A model generated the notes under the pieces. It saw nothing but the letters and a program-made list of their open reading frames with translations. It had not been told where the DNA came from and did no database searches. From Rheum nobile (Eukaryota; Streptophyta; Magnoliopsida; Caryophyllales; Polygonaceae), in NCBI GenBank assembly GCA_027886185.1, contig WOAB01000585.1, positions 62,001 to 126,000 on the forward strand: a stretch of 64,000 bases of DNA, written 5' to 3'. Of the stretch, positions 41,507 through 52,532 are shown one piece after another; the stretch's first letter is position 1; every line of letters begins with the position of its first letter. The position numbers and the translations under genes are program-made.

Positions 41507-44500
41507 ATGGCGACTAAGACAGAGGAGATTGCTGGTACGATGATTAAGCTGACGTCTTCGAATTACTCGATTTGGAAGTCGAAAATGGAAGATATTCTGT
41601 ACTGCAAAGATCTGTATGATCCGATTCAGTTAGGGTCGGACAGACCAGATGAGATTAAAGAGGGCGACTGGGTAAAGTTGCACAGAAAGGCAGTTGGAAC
41701 CATGAGGCAGTGGGTAGACAATAGTGTCTATCATCATATCAGCAGTGAGACAGATGCACAAGTTTTGTGGAAGAAGCTGGAATCCATGTATGAGAGAAAG
41801 TCAGCGCAGAGCAAGGCCTTTGTAATCATAAAGATCGTGAATCTGAAGTACAAAGATGGAAAGTCTATTGCCGAGCACCTGAGTGAGTTTCAGGAGCTAG
41901 TGAATCAGCTGAACAGAATGAAGTTGGTCCTAGATGATGAGCTGCAAGCTTTGTTGCTTTTGAGTTCTTTGCCGGATACCTGGGAGACCGTGGTTGTGTC
42001 CATCAACAACTCTGCACCGAGTGGCGTTGTGTCCTTGAGTACCGTGATTGATAGTCTCTACAATGAGGAGACTAGGAGGAAAGATATGGGCAGTAACACT
42101 TCGCAAACTCTGGCGACGACTTCAGAGAATAAGTACAGAGCGAGAAGAAGAGAAAGAAAGGGACGTGGGAAATCCAGAGGGAAGTCACAGAATAGAGGGA
42201 CATCTCAGAGTAAAGGAAAGATGGCTTGCTTTCATTGTGGCAAAGAGGGACATATGAAGAGGAATTGCTATGCCTTGAAGAAAAGCATGAGTGAAGAGAA
42301 GAATCAAAAAGAAGACGACAAGAACACCACTACAGCTGTATACAGTGATGAAGAAGGTCTTGTTGTTCTTTTCTGTGTTGATGATCACAGTGATAAGTCA
42401 GATTCTCGTGTAGAATGGATAGTGGACTCAGCTGCATCCTATCATGCTACACCGAGAAAGGAGATATTCACCAGCTACAGAGCAGGAGACTTTGGCAAGG
42501 TGAAGATGGGGAACACTAGCTACGTGGAGATTGTTGGTATGGGTGACATTTGTGTTCAGATAAATGCAGGTTGCACGTTGACTCTAAAGAATGTGCGACA
42601 TGTACCTGATCTGCGTATGAATTTGATTTATCTTCATGCTTTGGACCTAGAGGGTTATCACAGTTACATTGGTGATAAGAGATGGAAGCTGATTAAAGGC
42701 TCGATGGTGATTGCTAGAGGGAGTCTGAGCTACACGTTGTACAAGACTCAGATGAAGGTCTTGAGAGATGACCTGAATGCAGTTGAAGATGATGCATCAC
42801 CAAATTTATGGCACAGACGGCTGGCTCACATGAGTGAGAAAGGACTGTAGATTTTGGCGAAGAAGTCTCTCATTCCTTCCGCCAAAGGTACTCCTCTGAG
42901 CCCTTGTGATTATTGTTTGTTTGGTAAACAAACTAGAGTGTCATTTAGCAAATGTTCTGAAAGAAAAAAGAATTTGCTTGAACTGGTGTATTCTGATGTG
43001 TGTGGTCCCATTGATGTATCCACACCTGGTAGTCGTAGATATTTCCTAACCTTTATTGATGATGCTTCACGAAAGGTTTGGGTGTTTGTTTTGAAAACAA
43101 AAGACCAGGTCCTTGATTGCTTCAAGCAATTCCATGCCATGGTGAAGAGAGAGAATGATCGTTCTCTGAAATGCCTTCGCAGTGATAATGGAGGCGAGTA
43201 CACTTCCCATGAGTTTCAGAAATATTGCCAGGAGCATGGCATACGACATGAGAAGACAACTCTGGGCACTCCACAACACAATGGCGTTGCAGAGAGGACA
43301 AACATGACCATCATGGAGAAGGTCAGATTTATGTTGAAGATGGCGAATCTTCCTAAGCCATTTTGGGGTGAAGTTGTGATGACTGCTTGCTATCTGATGA
43401 ATAGATCTCCATCAGTTGCTTTGGATTTTGACATTCCTGGGAGAGTTTGGTCTGGAAGAGACATTTCATACTCTCATTTGCGGGTCTTTGGCTGTAAGGC
43501 ATTTGTGCATGTGCCTAAAGAGCAGAGACAAAAGCTGGACGACAGAGCAGTTCCATGCATTTTCTTAGGCTATGGTGATACTGATTTTGGATACAAGTTG
43601 TGGGATCCAGAAAGAAAGAAGGTGATAAGGTCCAAGGATGTGATCTTTCACGAAGACAAGTTATTGTCAGATTCTAAGACACCAGAGGAAGTTGATGAGC
43701 TTCCAGTTTACTTGCCCTCTCATTCAGAAGGGAATGACACAAGTGACGAGTCTTCCTCAGAGAATGGCACATATGAGATTTCTGCGTTAGACGATGTCTT
43801 GCCAGATGCTGAAACTGGTGAGGGTTCTGAGCAGGGGGAGCCAGAAGAGAGTGAAGAAGCTAATGAGCTCAGAAGGTCAGAAAGAGAACGTCGTCCGTCC
43901 ACTAGATATCCCTCGTCTGAGTATGTTGCATTTACTAAAGAGGGGGAGCCTGGAAGTTTTCAAGAAGTGCAGAACCACAAGGAAAAAGCTCAGTGGGTGA
44001 AAGCCATGGAAGAGGAGTTGAGTTCTTTGAAAAAGAACAACACATATGAGCTAGTGAAGCTTCCAAAAGGAAGAAAGGCGCTGAGAAACAAGTGGGTGTT
44101 CAGGCTAAAGATGGATGGAGAAAAACTAGTCAAGTACAAAGCCCGACTAGTTGTGAAAGGCTTTAGTCAAAAGAAGGGAGTTGATTTTGATGAAATCTTC
44201 TCGCCTGTTGTCAAGATGAGTTCTATCAGAGTGATCATTGGCTTAGCTGCAAGCATGGATCTCGAACTCGAGCAGTTGGATGTGAAAACTGCATTTCTCC
44301 ACGGTGATTTAGATGATGAGATTTATATAGAGCAGCCAGAGGGGTTTGAAGTAAAAGGAAAAGAGCACTTGGTTTACAAGCTGAAGAAGAGCTTATATGG
44401 GCTGAAGCAAGATCCCAGACAGTGGTACAAGAAGTTTGATAGCTTCATGGTGAATCATGGCTACACCAGAACAAGTGCAGATCATTGTGTCTACTTCAAA

Positions 44501-45501
44501 CATTAGGCAAACGGTAAGTTTGTCATTCTTCTTCTTTATGTGGATGACATGCTCATAGTGGGACAAGATAAATCCCTAGTTGATGCTTTGAAGCGGGATT
44601 TGAGCACTTCCTTTAACATGAAAGACTTGGAACAGCACGCCAGATATTGGGCATGCAGATTACTCGTGACAGGAAAGCCAGGAAGATATGGTTGTCACAG
44701 GAGAAGTATATTGAGAAGGTTCTGAGTAGGTTCAAAATGGAAGATGCTAAGCCGGTTAGTACTCCTCTTGCTAGCCATTTCAAATTGAGCAAGAAGTCAT
44801 GACCGTCTTCAGGTGAAGAAAAGAAGAAGATGGCCACCATTCCTTATTCATCAGCAGTTGGTAGTTTGATGTATGCTATGGTGTGCACACGACCGGATAT
44901 AGCTCATGCAGTTGGTCTCGTTAGCAGGTTCCTTGCTAATCCTAGAAGAGATCATTGGGAAGCTGTAAAGTGGATCTTCAAGTACTTGAGAGGTACTTCC
45001 AAGATGAGCGTATGCTTTGGGGGAGCTAAACCTATTCTTAAGGGTTTCACAGATTCAGACATGGCAGGAGGTCTTGATGGTAGAAAGTCGACATCGGGAT
45101 ACTTGTTTACTTTTGCAGGGGGAGCTATCTCGTGGCAGTCTAAGTTGCAGAAGTGTGTTGCTTTGTCCACGACAGAGGCAGAGTACATTGCCATGACAGA
45201 AGCAGGAAAAGAGATGCTTTGGGTGAAGAGATTCCTACGAGAACTGGGTCTGAAGCAGGGAGAGTATGTGGTGAACTATGACAGTCAGAGTGCTCTTGAT
45301 TTGAGAAAGAATGCCACATACCATTGCCGGACAAAGCACATTGATGTGAGGTACCATTGGATTCGAGATGCTGTGAGTGATCGTCAGATGAGCTTGAAGA
45401 AGATTCACACAGACAAGAATCCAGCTGATATGTTCACCAAGGTGGTGACTACTGACAAGCATCAGTTCTGCGCCAAGATGGCGGGACTGGTGCGCAAGTG
45501 A
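41507..45501 (+). pseudogene. gag-pol: Copia gag-pol polyprotein with few lesions
   Basis: The frame starts MATKTEEIAGTMIKLTSSNY, the UBN2-type Gag. A zinc knuckle CFHCGKEGHMKRNC is at 42227-42268. Protease has WIVDSAASYHATP (Asp codon 42425-42427). Pre-integrase (LWHRRLAHMSEKG) is followed by TAG at 42848-42850. Integrase has YSDVCGPI, LRSDNGGEYT and TPQHNGVAERTN. RT has LEQLDVKTAFLHGDLDD, YGLKQDPRQW, a TAG at 44504-44506, then LLYVDDMLIVG. A one-base frameshift near 44630 and a TGA at 44800-44802 precede RNase H (SAVGSLMYAMVCTRPD, FTDSDMAGG, STTEAEYIA, KHIDVRYHWI). It ends at VRK. All catalytic motifs survive, so decay is recent. Similarity to Tnt1-like elements is strong. Confidence 0.92.
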
Positions 45502-45537
45502 AGATCCCGAGACGATGTGAATGTCTTACCTTGGGAT

Positions 45538-45549
45538 GGAGGGGGAGAT
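45538..45549 (+). other. Polypurine tract
   Basis: GGAGGGGGAGAT lies directly before the 3' LTR (TGTTGGG at 45550). Confidence 0.75.
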
Positions 45550-46229
45550 TGTTGGGCCTAAAGCCCATTATTCCAGCCCACTCTTCCATTTGCTTCACAT
45601 ATATAAAGCAAATGTGAAGGAGGCAAATGCACGTGAGCTGCGCATTTCTTTGGGAGCAAGAGCTTGCCCTAGTGAGAGCCCCCATTTGAGAGATCAAAAG
45701 GAGCACAAGAGTGAGGAGGGAGATTGGAGAAGAGAAAAGAGAAATTGGTGGAGAAAGTGAAGGCTTTTCCTTGTCTACACCTTGGATCGTTCGTCTCTTG
45801 TCCCGGGAAGCCGACAACGAGTGTTTGTTGGTAGGTACCCCTCTCTGGATGTTCTAGTCATTAGTTACAAGTGTTTGTTGTTAGATTGGAGATTTGCTTG
45901 AGTTGATTCTCCATATCTTGTTATCTCCTGTGTGAGATTGGTATCTGTATGAACGCTTGTACTCTGTTTTGATGATTAGTGGATTTCGTGCTATGGCGGG
46001 CAACAGTGGGTTTTTTACCTCTCCTTAGGAGGGTTTTTCCCACTTAAATCTTGTGTTGAATTTGTGCATTACTTTTGTTGTGCTTGTGTTGCTTGATTGT
46101 GGTTTGGTTTTCTGCGATCTGGTTGGCTTTAGGTTTGGTTGCCGGATAGAGACCTAGGTTCCGCAGGTTCATTGATTTTGAGCTTCTGCTGATTCGTTAG
46201 CGGGACCGAATAGTGATCGATCAAAAACA
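45550..46229 (+). repeat. 3' LTR of the copia element
   Basis: Same length as the 5' LTR. Three of the differences are in its last nine bases (TCAAAAACA against TCCCCAACA), which removes the inverted terminus. Confidence 0.9.
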
Positions 46230-46645
46230 GGGTTATCCCAACTATAAAATGCACCAGTATGCGAATTGTCGGTTATCAGTTTAAACTTCGTAAATCAGCA
46301 AGTATCCTTATTAACGTGGTATGTATGTGGTGTGGGCTTGCATATTCTCTGCTAGCCGGCCTGGAATTGTTGTGAAATTGCATGTTGCCTGTATCTAAAT
46401 CACTTGTGCAAACTTATGCAACCTGTGTTATCAATTCTGCGGAACGATTGGTATCTTTATCATGAACCTGTGAACCATTGTGTCATTTGTGATGAACATT
46501 TATGCAACCTTATATCTATTAGTTAATAATACTAATCTTTGTTAACCATGTTTTTGATGCCACATATTATATTTATTCCAGGACACCAATTGTGACCTAT
46601 ATCGGCAAGAACAAGTTACTTGCAATACTTTTTATTAGTTTTCTA
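46230..46645. other. Flank of the copia insertion, no gene seen
   Basis: TSD GGGTT followed by sequence with no ORF or recognisable repeat. It is probably the 5' part of the LINE below or its flank. Confidence 0.4.
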
Positions 46646-47176
46646 TGATAATTAGCCTTTGGAAATCTCGCGGAATCGGATAAAAAAACTTCTGGACCGA
46701 AATAGAATCCTTTGTGAAAATTGAAAGAACCAAATTTGTGTAGTTGTGGAAACTAAATTAGATAAACGACCTAATGAGAAATGACCTAATGAGAAATGTT
46801 GGACAAACAGTTGGTTTTGATAATTGTATCTATGAGGAAGGACAATCTTTATACAAATGTTATGAATGAATACTTGAGCCTGATCAATTGTGAGGTTTTA
46901 AATGAAGATAACATCTTTCTAACTACCCCCTATTAATGAAGAGATTAATTTAAAAATATTTAGACTAGGGAGTGATAAATTCATGGTTTCGAACAATATA
47001 CCAACCAACTTTAACCATAAATACTGGCATATCATTGGAACAACTGTCACCAAAGTTGTTAAGAGTTTCTTTTTTCCTAGCATACTATTAAAACAAATTA
47101 ATCACACATTCATCACACTAATTTCCAAATATGAAAACCCAAAATCTACCAGCAACTATAGATCCATTAGCATATG
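46646..47176 (+). pseudogene. L1-like LINE relic, endonuclease start and RT start
   Basis: At about 46646-46800 the codons ISLWKSRGIG and FVXVVETKLD recall the start of the apurinic endonuclease domain of plant L1 elements (WN.RGLG ... ETK). From about 46935 the RT N-terminal part follows: IFRLGSDKFM, HKYWHIIGTTVTKVVKSFF, INHTFITLISKYENPKS and NYRSISIC. Most of the endonuclease is missing. The frame stops at the retrotransposon insertion and continues at 59298. It is inactive. Confidence 0.75.
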
Positions 47177-48528
47177 TGATCAGCGCTACTTTGTAGGGTG
47201 TAACTAGGGGTTGTTACCGGAGTTTTGGGTACCATTTGGAGATGATTAGAGCACAATTGCGGAGAATGGAGTTGAGGAGTAGATGTGCAAATATGGTGGT
47301 TTGGAGAAGCTTAAATAAAGATATATTGAAGAGAGAAGGAAGCCACCCAAGAAGACGAAGAAGTAGAACCAAGCGGGTCTATGAAGAGCCGCGATCGCGG
47401 AAGTGCTACCGCGGGCGCGGATGGTCGCGGAAATGTGCATCAGCGTTGTGTCTTGTTTTTTCCGAAGATCCGAAATTTTACTTTTATAATTTTTCCATTT
47501 TCTTTTATTTTCTTTATTTCGGTTTCTTTAATTTATTTCCTTTCAGGACTTTGTTTGTTATCTTTTTAGCACTAGGTTTTGGGTTAGGTTATTTAACCTA
47601 GTTTCCCTAGCAGCCATTCAAAATTGAGTTTTCATTCTACGCTCAATTTTTCCTTTGAGTTTTTGTTTCAATACTATGAAGAACTAAGCACCCTTTGCTT
47701 AGTCCGACAATTGAAACCTTGGTTTGAATTTGATTGTGAGATTATTCCTTTACTCTATCTTTGAATCTTATTGATTCTCTTATGCTTCATTCCATTGATT
47801 TCTCTAGATTAGCTACCTAGTTTTATTGATATTATTCATATTGCAGGATTAGGGTTTTGAATTGTATTGGTTGATCTAGTTCATCAATTGTTGTGATTAG
47901 TATTATTAATATTAGTTTCCCTAGCCTGACAAACTAGTTGAGATTGATATTATCTATAGTGCTAGTTACCTTAATCTGGTCAACTTGTTGAGATTAATAT
48001 TGTTCAGACCCAATTCAGAGTAGCAACCACGATTTAATAGAATGAGTTGTGAATGTTTATTGTGAAGAGAATTGATTGCATGTCGAGTACTGACGAATTG
48101 TTAAGTATTGCATGAGCCTGTCTATTCCTGAGCCTACTACTACTGTTAGATTTATCTTGATAGTTTATTGATTGTTTAATAGTTAGGGTTATCAGGACTA
48201 GTTGGACTGATAACTATATTAGAACAGGGATTAGGACATTCATGAGAATTGAGAATTAGGAATAATCAATTATCAATCAACCAAACTAAAGGTGGATATT
48301 TGTTTGGCTAAGTGTTTTTTCCAATTTGATTACAAATCTTTGCTTTTGTTTCCTTTGTTTACTAGCTTACAAACAATCAACCAAAACCCCCTTTTGTTAC
48401 TATTGCATGCAACCTTACATAAAGAAAGACAACTCCTCCTTGTGGGATTCGACCCTTGCTTGCCTATTCTACTAAGTTAGAATTGTTAGGATTATTTTGA
48501 TAAGGTGATACGACTTTAGCCTCTGTCA
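47177..48528 (+). repeat. LTR-A of the tandem (1352 bp)
   Basis: TGATCAGCG...CTCTGTCA. It holds the GC cluster 47389-47430, a TTATTTAA box (47589-47596) in AGGTTATTTAACCT, and the U5 motif TGTGGGATTCGACCCTTGCT. It lacks a 15 bp insertion (GAGTTATATTGATTT) present in B and C, so it is the most different of the three. Confidence 0.9.
47389..47430. repeat. GC near-palindrome cluster, LTR-A
   Basis: CCGCGATCGCGG, ACCGCGGGCGCGG and GGTCGCGG units about 210 bp into the LTR. Homologous clusters are at 52745-52788 and 58155-58198 with single-base differences. Confidence 0.8.
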
Positions 48529-48531
48529 AAT

Positions 48532-48548
48532 TGGCGTCGTTGCCGGGG
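48532..48548 (+). other. Primer-binding site, tRNA-Asp (interior 1)
   Basis: TGGCGTCGTTGCCGGGG three bases after LTR-A. It is identical at 53898-53914 after LTR-B. Confidence 0.85.
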
Positions 48549-48611
48549 AGGCAAGTTTTGTTTTTTTCTTTGTGTGTGTTTGTGTGCTATTTTTGTGTAT
48601 GGACCTATCTT

Positions 48612-51185
48612 ATGGTCCACACCCGTGCTACTGACTCTCCCATTCTTGCTTGTGACACAGAGATTGAGAGAACCCTTTCTAGGAATCGCAAGATAAACAG
48701 AGTTTTGTGTTTTGATAATCCTTGTTTTGAGATGGCTGACGCACAGTAGACGTTGAGGCAGCTGACTGCCCCTAACCTGCAACAGCAACCGCTAGCTGTG
48801 CAGTTTCCTGAGCTGGCCGATGGCGTCAACTTCGAGCTCAAGTCAGGGTTGATCCACTTACTCCCCCACTTCCATGGGATGAGTGGAGAAGACCCCAATA
48901 AGCATCTGTCGGAGTTCTATGCCGTCTGCACCAGCATGAAACCAAGAGGAGTGATTGAGGACCAGATCAAGCTGAGGGCCTTTCCTTTCTCTCTGAAGCA
49001 TTCGGCCAATGACTGGTTTTACTACTTGACCCCAGGGAGCATTCACACGTGGGCCAAGATGAAGAAGGCCTTTCTAGAGAAGTACTTTCCTGCGACCAAG
49101 CTCAACAATCTGAAGAGGAGCATCAGCAACATTGAACAGCAGGCTGCTGAATCGTTGTATGAGTACTACGAGAGGTTCAAGAGGCTGATCTCTAGCTGCC
49201 CCTACCATGGATATTCCGACCAGGACCTCGTACTTTTATTGTACGGAGGTCTTCTTGATGACGAGCGTCGGATGGTGAACGCTGCATGTGGAGGGAACAT
49301 CTTGAACAAGACTCCAGCTGAGGCATACGAAGTTTTCTTTGAGCTATCTGAGGGCTCAAGACAGTTCAGTAGGAGGGCGAGCGCCCAAACAATCAGAGCT
49401 GCGGACTCTCAGCCAAATTCTTCACTACTTTCTGACATGGCTGAGATGAAGGAGATGATGAGGAGGTACCTGATGAAGGATGGCCAGCAGCAAGTCAAAT
49501 CATGTGGGATATGCTATGACACGACGCATCCAACCGATGCATGTCCCACGCTGCAGGAGCCCACTGCTGAGGTGAATGCCATTGGGGGATACGGCCCTTC
49601 AAGGCCCAGATATGACCCGTACTCCAACACGTACAATCCAGGGTGGAGAGATTACCCCAATCTGAGATACGGAAATCAACAGAGTACTCCTTAAGGCCAG
49701 AAGAATCAAGAGTATCAACAGAGGCCTCTATAATTCCTACAGCGCCCACAACCATATCAACAGCCTGGGGGTCAACAACAACAATATCGAGCTCCATATG
49801 ACCAAAGACCCCAAGGCCAAGGTTCAAGTTCATCTATGTCCAGTGAAGACCAGATCAAGGCCCTCACCCAGACCGTATCAACGGTGATCAAGAACCAGGA
49901 GTCACTAGTTTAGACTGTAGCAACGTTGAGCAACACTATGGTCTAACAAAATCAAGAGATACGGGCGAGTATTCAGAACTTGGAGAAGCAAGTGGGGCAG
50001 ATCTCTATCGCAGTGAGCAGACTGGAAGCTCGGGACTCGGGAAAACTACCATCTCAAACGGTAGCCAACCCGAGGGAGAATGTATGCGCTATGACGCTGA
50101 GGAGCGGTACACAAGTGGGGGAAACCCGAGCACAATAGAGAGACATCCGCGACCGCGGAACAGAAAGTCGCGATCGCGGATTGGCTACTGAGGAGGAAAT
50201 CGACGCTCTTCTGCGATCGCGGATGGAATTCCGCAATCGCGAAAAAATCTGCCTTAAAGAGGACATGTTCAAGAATAATCCGCGACCGCGGACAGAATTA
50301 CGTGATCGCGGAAAACACACTGGAGTCGAGGACGGGATCGAAGACAATCCGCTACCGCGGACAGATATCCGTGATCACGGAAAATGCCCTGCAGCTCTAG
50401 CTCCTCTCGCAGACCCCCTTGACGTCATCCAAGATGTTTACGTTCGTCCCAACTTCCCTCCGCTCAGTACATTGAAGCCTCTCGCTCCCTTTCCCAAAGC
50501 TCTAAAGGACACAAGGAGGCCGGCGAATAATAAGGAATTGTTCGAGACCTTCAACAACTATGAGGTAAATGTTCCTTTACTCAAGCTGGTTAATAGCATT
50601 CCTCGTTATGCTAAATTCTTGAAGGAGCTATGCACGATAAAGAGGAAGAAGGTGGTAAAGGAGAAGAGAAAGGTCCAGGTCAGCGAGAATGTTTCCGCTA
50701 TGCTGCAAAAGCGGTTATCAAAGAAGGCCAGTGATCCGAGCATGTTCACTATTCCCTGCAAAATTGGGGGCACCTTGTTTGACAAGTCCATGCTTGATTT
50801 GGGTGCCTCCATTAATGTGCTGTCTCTCTCGTTGTACGAATCTCTGGAGGTCGGACCATTAGAGAAGACGGGGATTGTGATCCAGCTGGCGGACAATTCC
50901 TATGTCTACCCCAAAGGAGTGGTGCAGGACGTGATGGTAGAGGTTGACAAACTGCTCTTCCCTGTGGACTTCTTTGTGATGGATACGGGGCATGACAAGA
51001 ATGCAGCCCATGTGATGCTAGAAAGGTTGTTTATGAACACGGCGGGAACAAAAATTGATGTGAGCAGCGGTTCACTCACAATGGAATTTGACGGGGTGAG
51101 GGTCGGATTCAGCATAGATGATTCAAAGCAACACCCTCCGGATGGAAACCCCAAGTTCTCAATTGATGTGAGCAACCCAAGTTGA
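48612..51185 (+). pseudogene. gag: Athila-like Gag-protease, interior 1
   Basis: One frame from MVHTRATDSPILACD with six stops (48747, 49692, 49731, 49911, 49944 and 50136). The capsid shows LPHFHGMSGEDPNKHL, SANDWFYYLTPGSI, FLEKYFPATKL and CPYHGYSDQDLVLLLY. The zinc knuckle CGICYDTTHPTDAC is at 49503-49544. The linker is encoded partly by the GC array 50147-50380 (repeated RDRG, RPRT and RSRM peptides). Protease has PRYAKFLKELCTIKR, MLDLGASINVLS (Asp codon 50796-50798), IVIQLADNSYV and a changed MLERLFM (normally MLGRxFM). The frame ends at VSNPS, 15 bases before the conserved GGGAGGCAACCC block, with no RT. Confidence 0.88.
50147..50380. repeat. GC near-palindrome array in gag-protease linker, interior 1
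   Basis: CCGCGACCGCGGAA-type and CCGCGATCGCGGAA-type units alternate, about eight in all, some with a changed base (CCGCTACCGCGG, CCGTGATCACGG). Spacers hold GAATT or GATAT. The position equals that of 27607-27797 in the other Athila-like family, but the motif differs. Confidence 0.82.
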
Positions 51186-51200
51186 GTGTGAGAGTACCTA

Positions 51201-51248
51201 GTCGAGCCACGACAATAACTAAGGCGTTGTCCGGGAGGCAACCCGAGA
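51201..51248 (+). other. Conserved GGGAGGCAACCC block, second copy
   Basis: GTCGAGCCACGACAATAACT then AAGGCGTTGTCCGGGAGGCA and ACCCGAG. Non-coding. Homologous to 28963-29012 and 56573-56620. Confidence 0.65.
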
Positions 51249-52004
51249 TCTGTAGTTTTTTCCTTGTCTTTTCATTCCATGTTTTTAGTTATTTTTGTGT
51301 TACTTTGTTTTTGTTCTTGCTTTTGTTTTTGCATTAGACTAACCTGCAGGTAGGAGACCCAAAGAAAATTTGAATACGGTGAACTACGCACCCGAGTCTT
51401 TTCCGCGGGCGCGGAAAAGTTACTGTAAGTCTCCTCATCCCTGCTTGAAAAAAAAAAGTTCTACGAAAGGCCAGCTGTCCAAGTTTCCCATGGAGAGACG
51501 GTGCGCATCATGCTGCCAAGGAGGAGACATTCACCCCACCATTGTATTTGGCACCGATGATGGCCCGACATTCGACAGCTGATGAGGAGGAACACCAGAG
51601 CCCACACCCCGTTTACATTTGGGCTCCATTATGTGTTCGTTGAAGGTCGTGCAACCCCAATCTCTTTGATATACCACTACACCTTACAGTGGATCTATTT
51701 GGTTGCACGGTAGAGATTGTTTGAGGACCGCCGTGACACCAGAGACATGTGCTTTCATTGATATACCGCCAGCAACAACTTTTCGTGTCCAAGCCAACTC
51801 GGCAACAATTGTGAGTACTTCATTGCCTTTCCATGTGCTTCATATTTTTTGTCTTTCATTACATTGAGGACAATGCAATGTTTAAGCATGGGGGAGTGTT
51901 CTATACTTGTTAGTCGTTGAGGAGAAAGCAAAAAAAATGAAGAAAATGAAAATGCCAAAAATTTGAAAAAAGGCAAAAATAGAAATCCTGGGATAAGTCG
52001 AAAA

Positions 52005-52014
52005 CCCGAAAGGG
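52005..52014 (+). other. GNRA hairpin 1, interior 1
   Basis: CCCGAAAGGG in GAAAACCCGAAAGGGCGG. The next bases, GCTTAGGTAATAAGC, can form a second small stem (GCTTA with TAAGC). Confidence 0.55.
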
Positions 52015-52136
52015 CGGCTTAGGTAATAAGCAGGTGGCTTGGACCAGCATTAGGCTGGGGTAATAACTGGTCAAGAGTGATGTGAGTTTTATGTGAGCCC
52101 ATCTATTGAGAAATGAAATGAGTGGCTTGGTGAAAA

Positions 52137-52146
52137 CCCGAAAGGG
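52137..52146 (+). other. GNRA hairpin 2, interior 1
   Basis: CCCGAAAGGG 132 bp after hairpin 1, in GGTGAAAACCCGAAAGGGCG followed by CCTTGGCAAAAT. Confidence 0.55.
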
Positions 52147-52520
52147 CGCCTTGGCAAAATGAGTGAAAAGAAGAAGAGCGATTATTAGGATTCCTCATTT
52201 TACCTGGCGTGGTGACATAAGAAGAGGTGATATAAGGAGGATTCTGGTAGGTCACTCTTGGAGGCATAAGAAGATATATGGAGGCTAGGATTAGATTTTT
52301 ATTCACTCTATGGTGTTCGGGATAAGCTTGGGGGAAGTACTCTACTTTCCTTTAAGCTTGGTTTTGTGTCATGTTGAGTTGATTGGGTTTGGTGCCCTGG
52401 AGTTTCATGTTTAGGTGCAATTCTTAGTGGAGATGATTTTTCTATGCTTCCTGGGACCTTGGGGATTTTATGGGAGGAGTAGGTTTATTTTAGCTTACTA
52501 GAGGACGAGCAAGGTTTAAG

Positions 52521-52532
52521 CATGGGGGAATT
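52521..52532 (+). other. Polypurine tract before LTR-B
   Basis: CATGGGGGAATT directly before TGATCAGCG. It is identical before LTR-C (57931-57942). Confidence 0.75.

Larger units (their letters stand above)
40780..46229 (+). mobile_element. Complete Ty1/copia element, Tnt1/Tork-like
   Basis: The 680 bp LTRs (40780-41459, 45550-46229) start TGTTGGGCC; the 5' copy ends CCCAACA and the 3' copy AAAAACA. GGGTT flanks both sides (40775-40779 and 46230-46234). By eye the LTRs differ at about 20 positions (about 97% identity), so the insertion is fairly young for this window. The interior carries a full gag-pol frame broken by three stops and one frameshift. The order Gag, PR, INT, RT, RNase H is copia. 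Length is 5450 bp. Confidence 0.93.
51249..52520 (+). other. 3' untranslated region of interior 1
   Basis: It contains one GC unit (51403-51414, CCGCGGGCGCGG), the TTGAGGACAATG block with an internal purine tract (about 51863-51897), two GNRA hairpins and no ORF of note. The extra Athila ORF of the 24739 family is missing here. Confidence 0.65.

Noticed and set aside
47236..47601. A 121-residue plus-strand ORF found three times (also 52592 and 58002)
   Set aside because: It repeats because it lies in the three LTR copies; the hydrophobic end comes from T-rich sequence. I see no domain, though conservation across copies was not tested.
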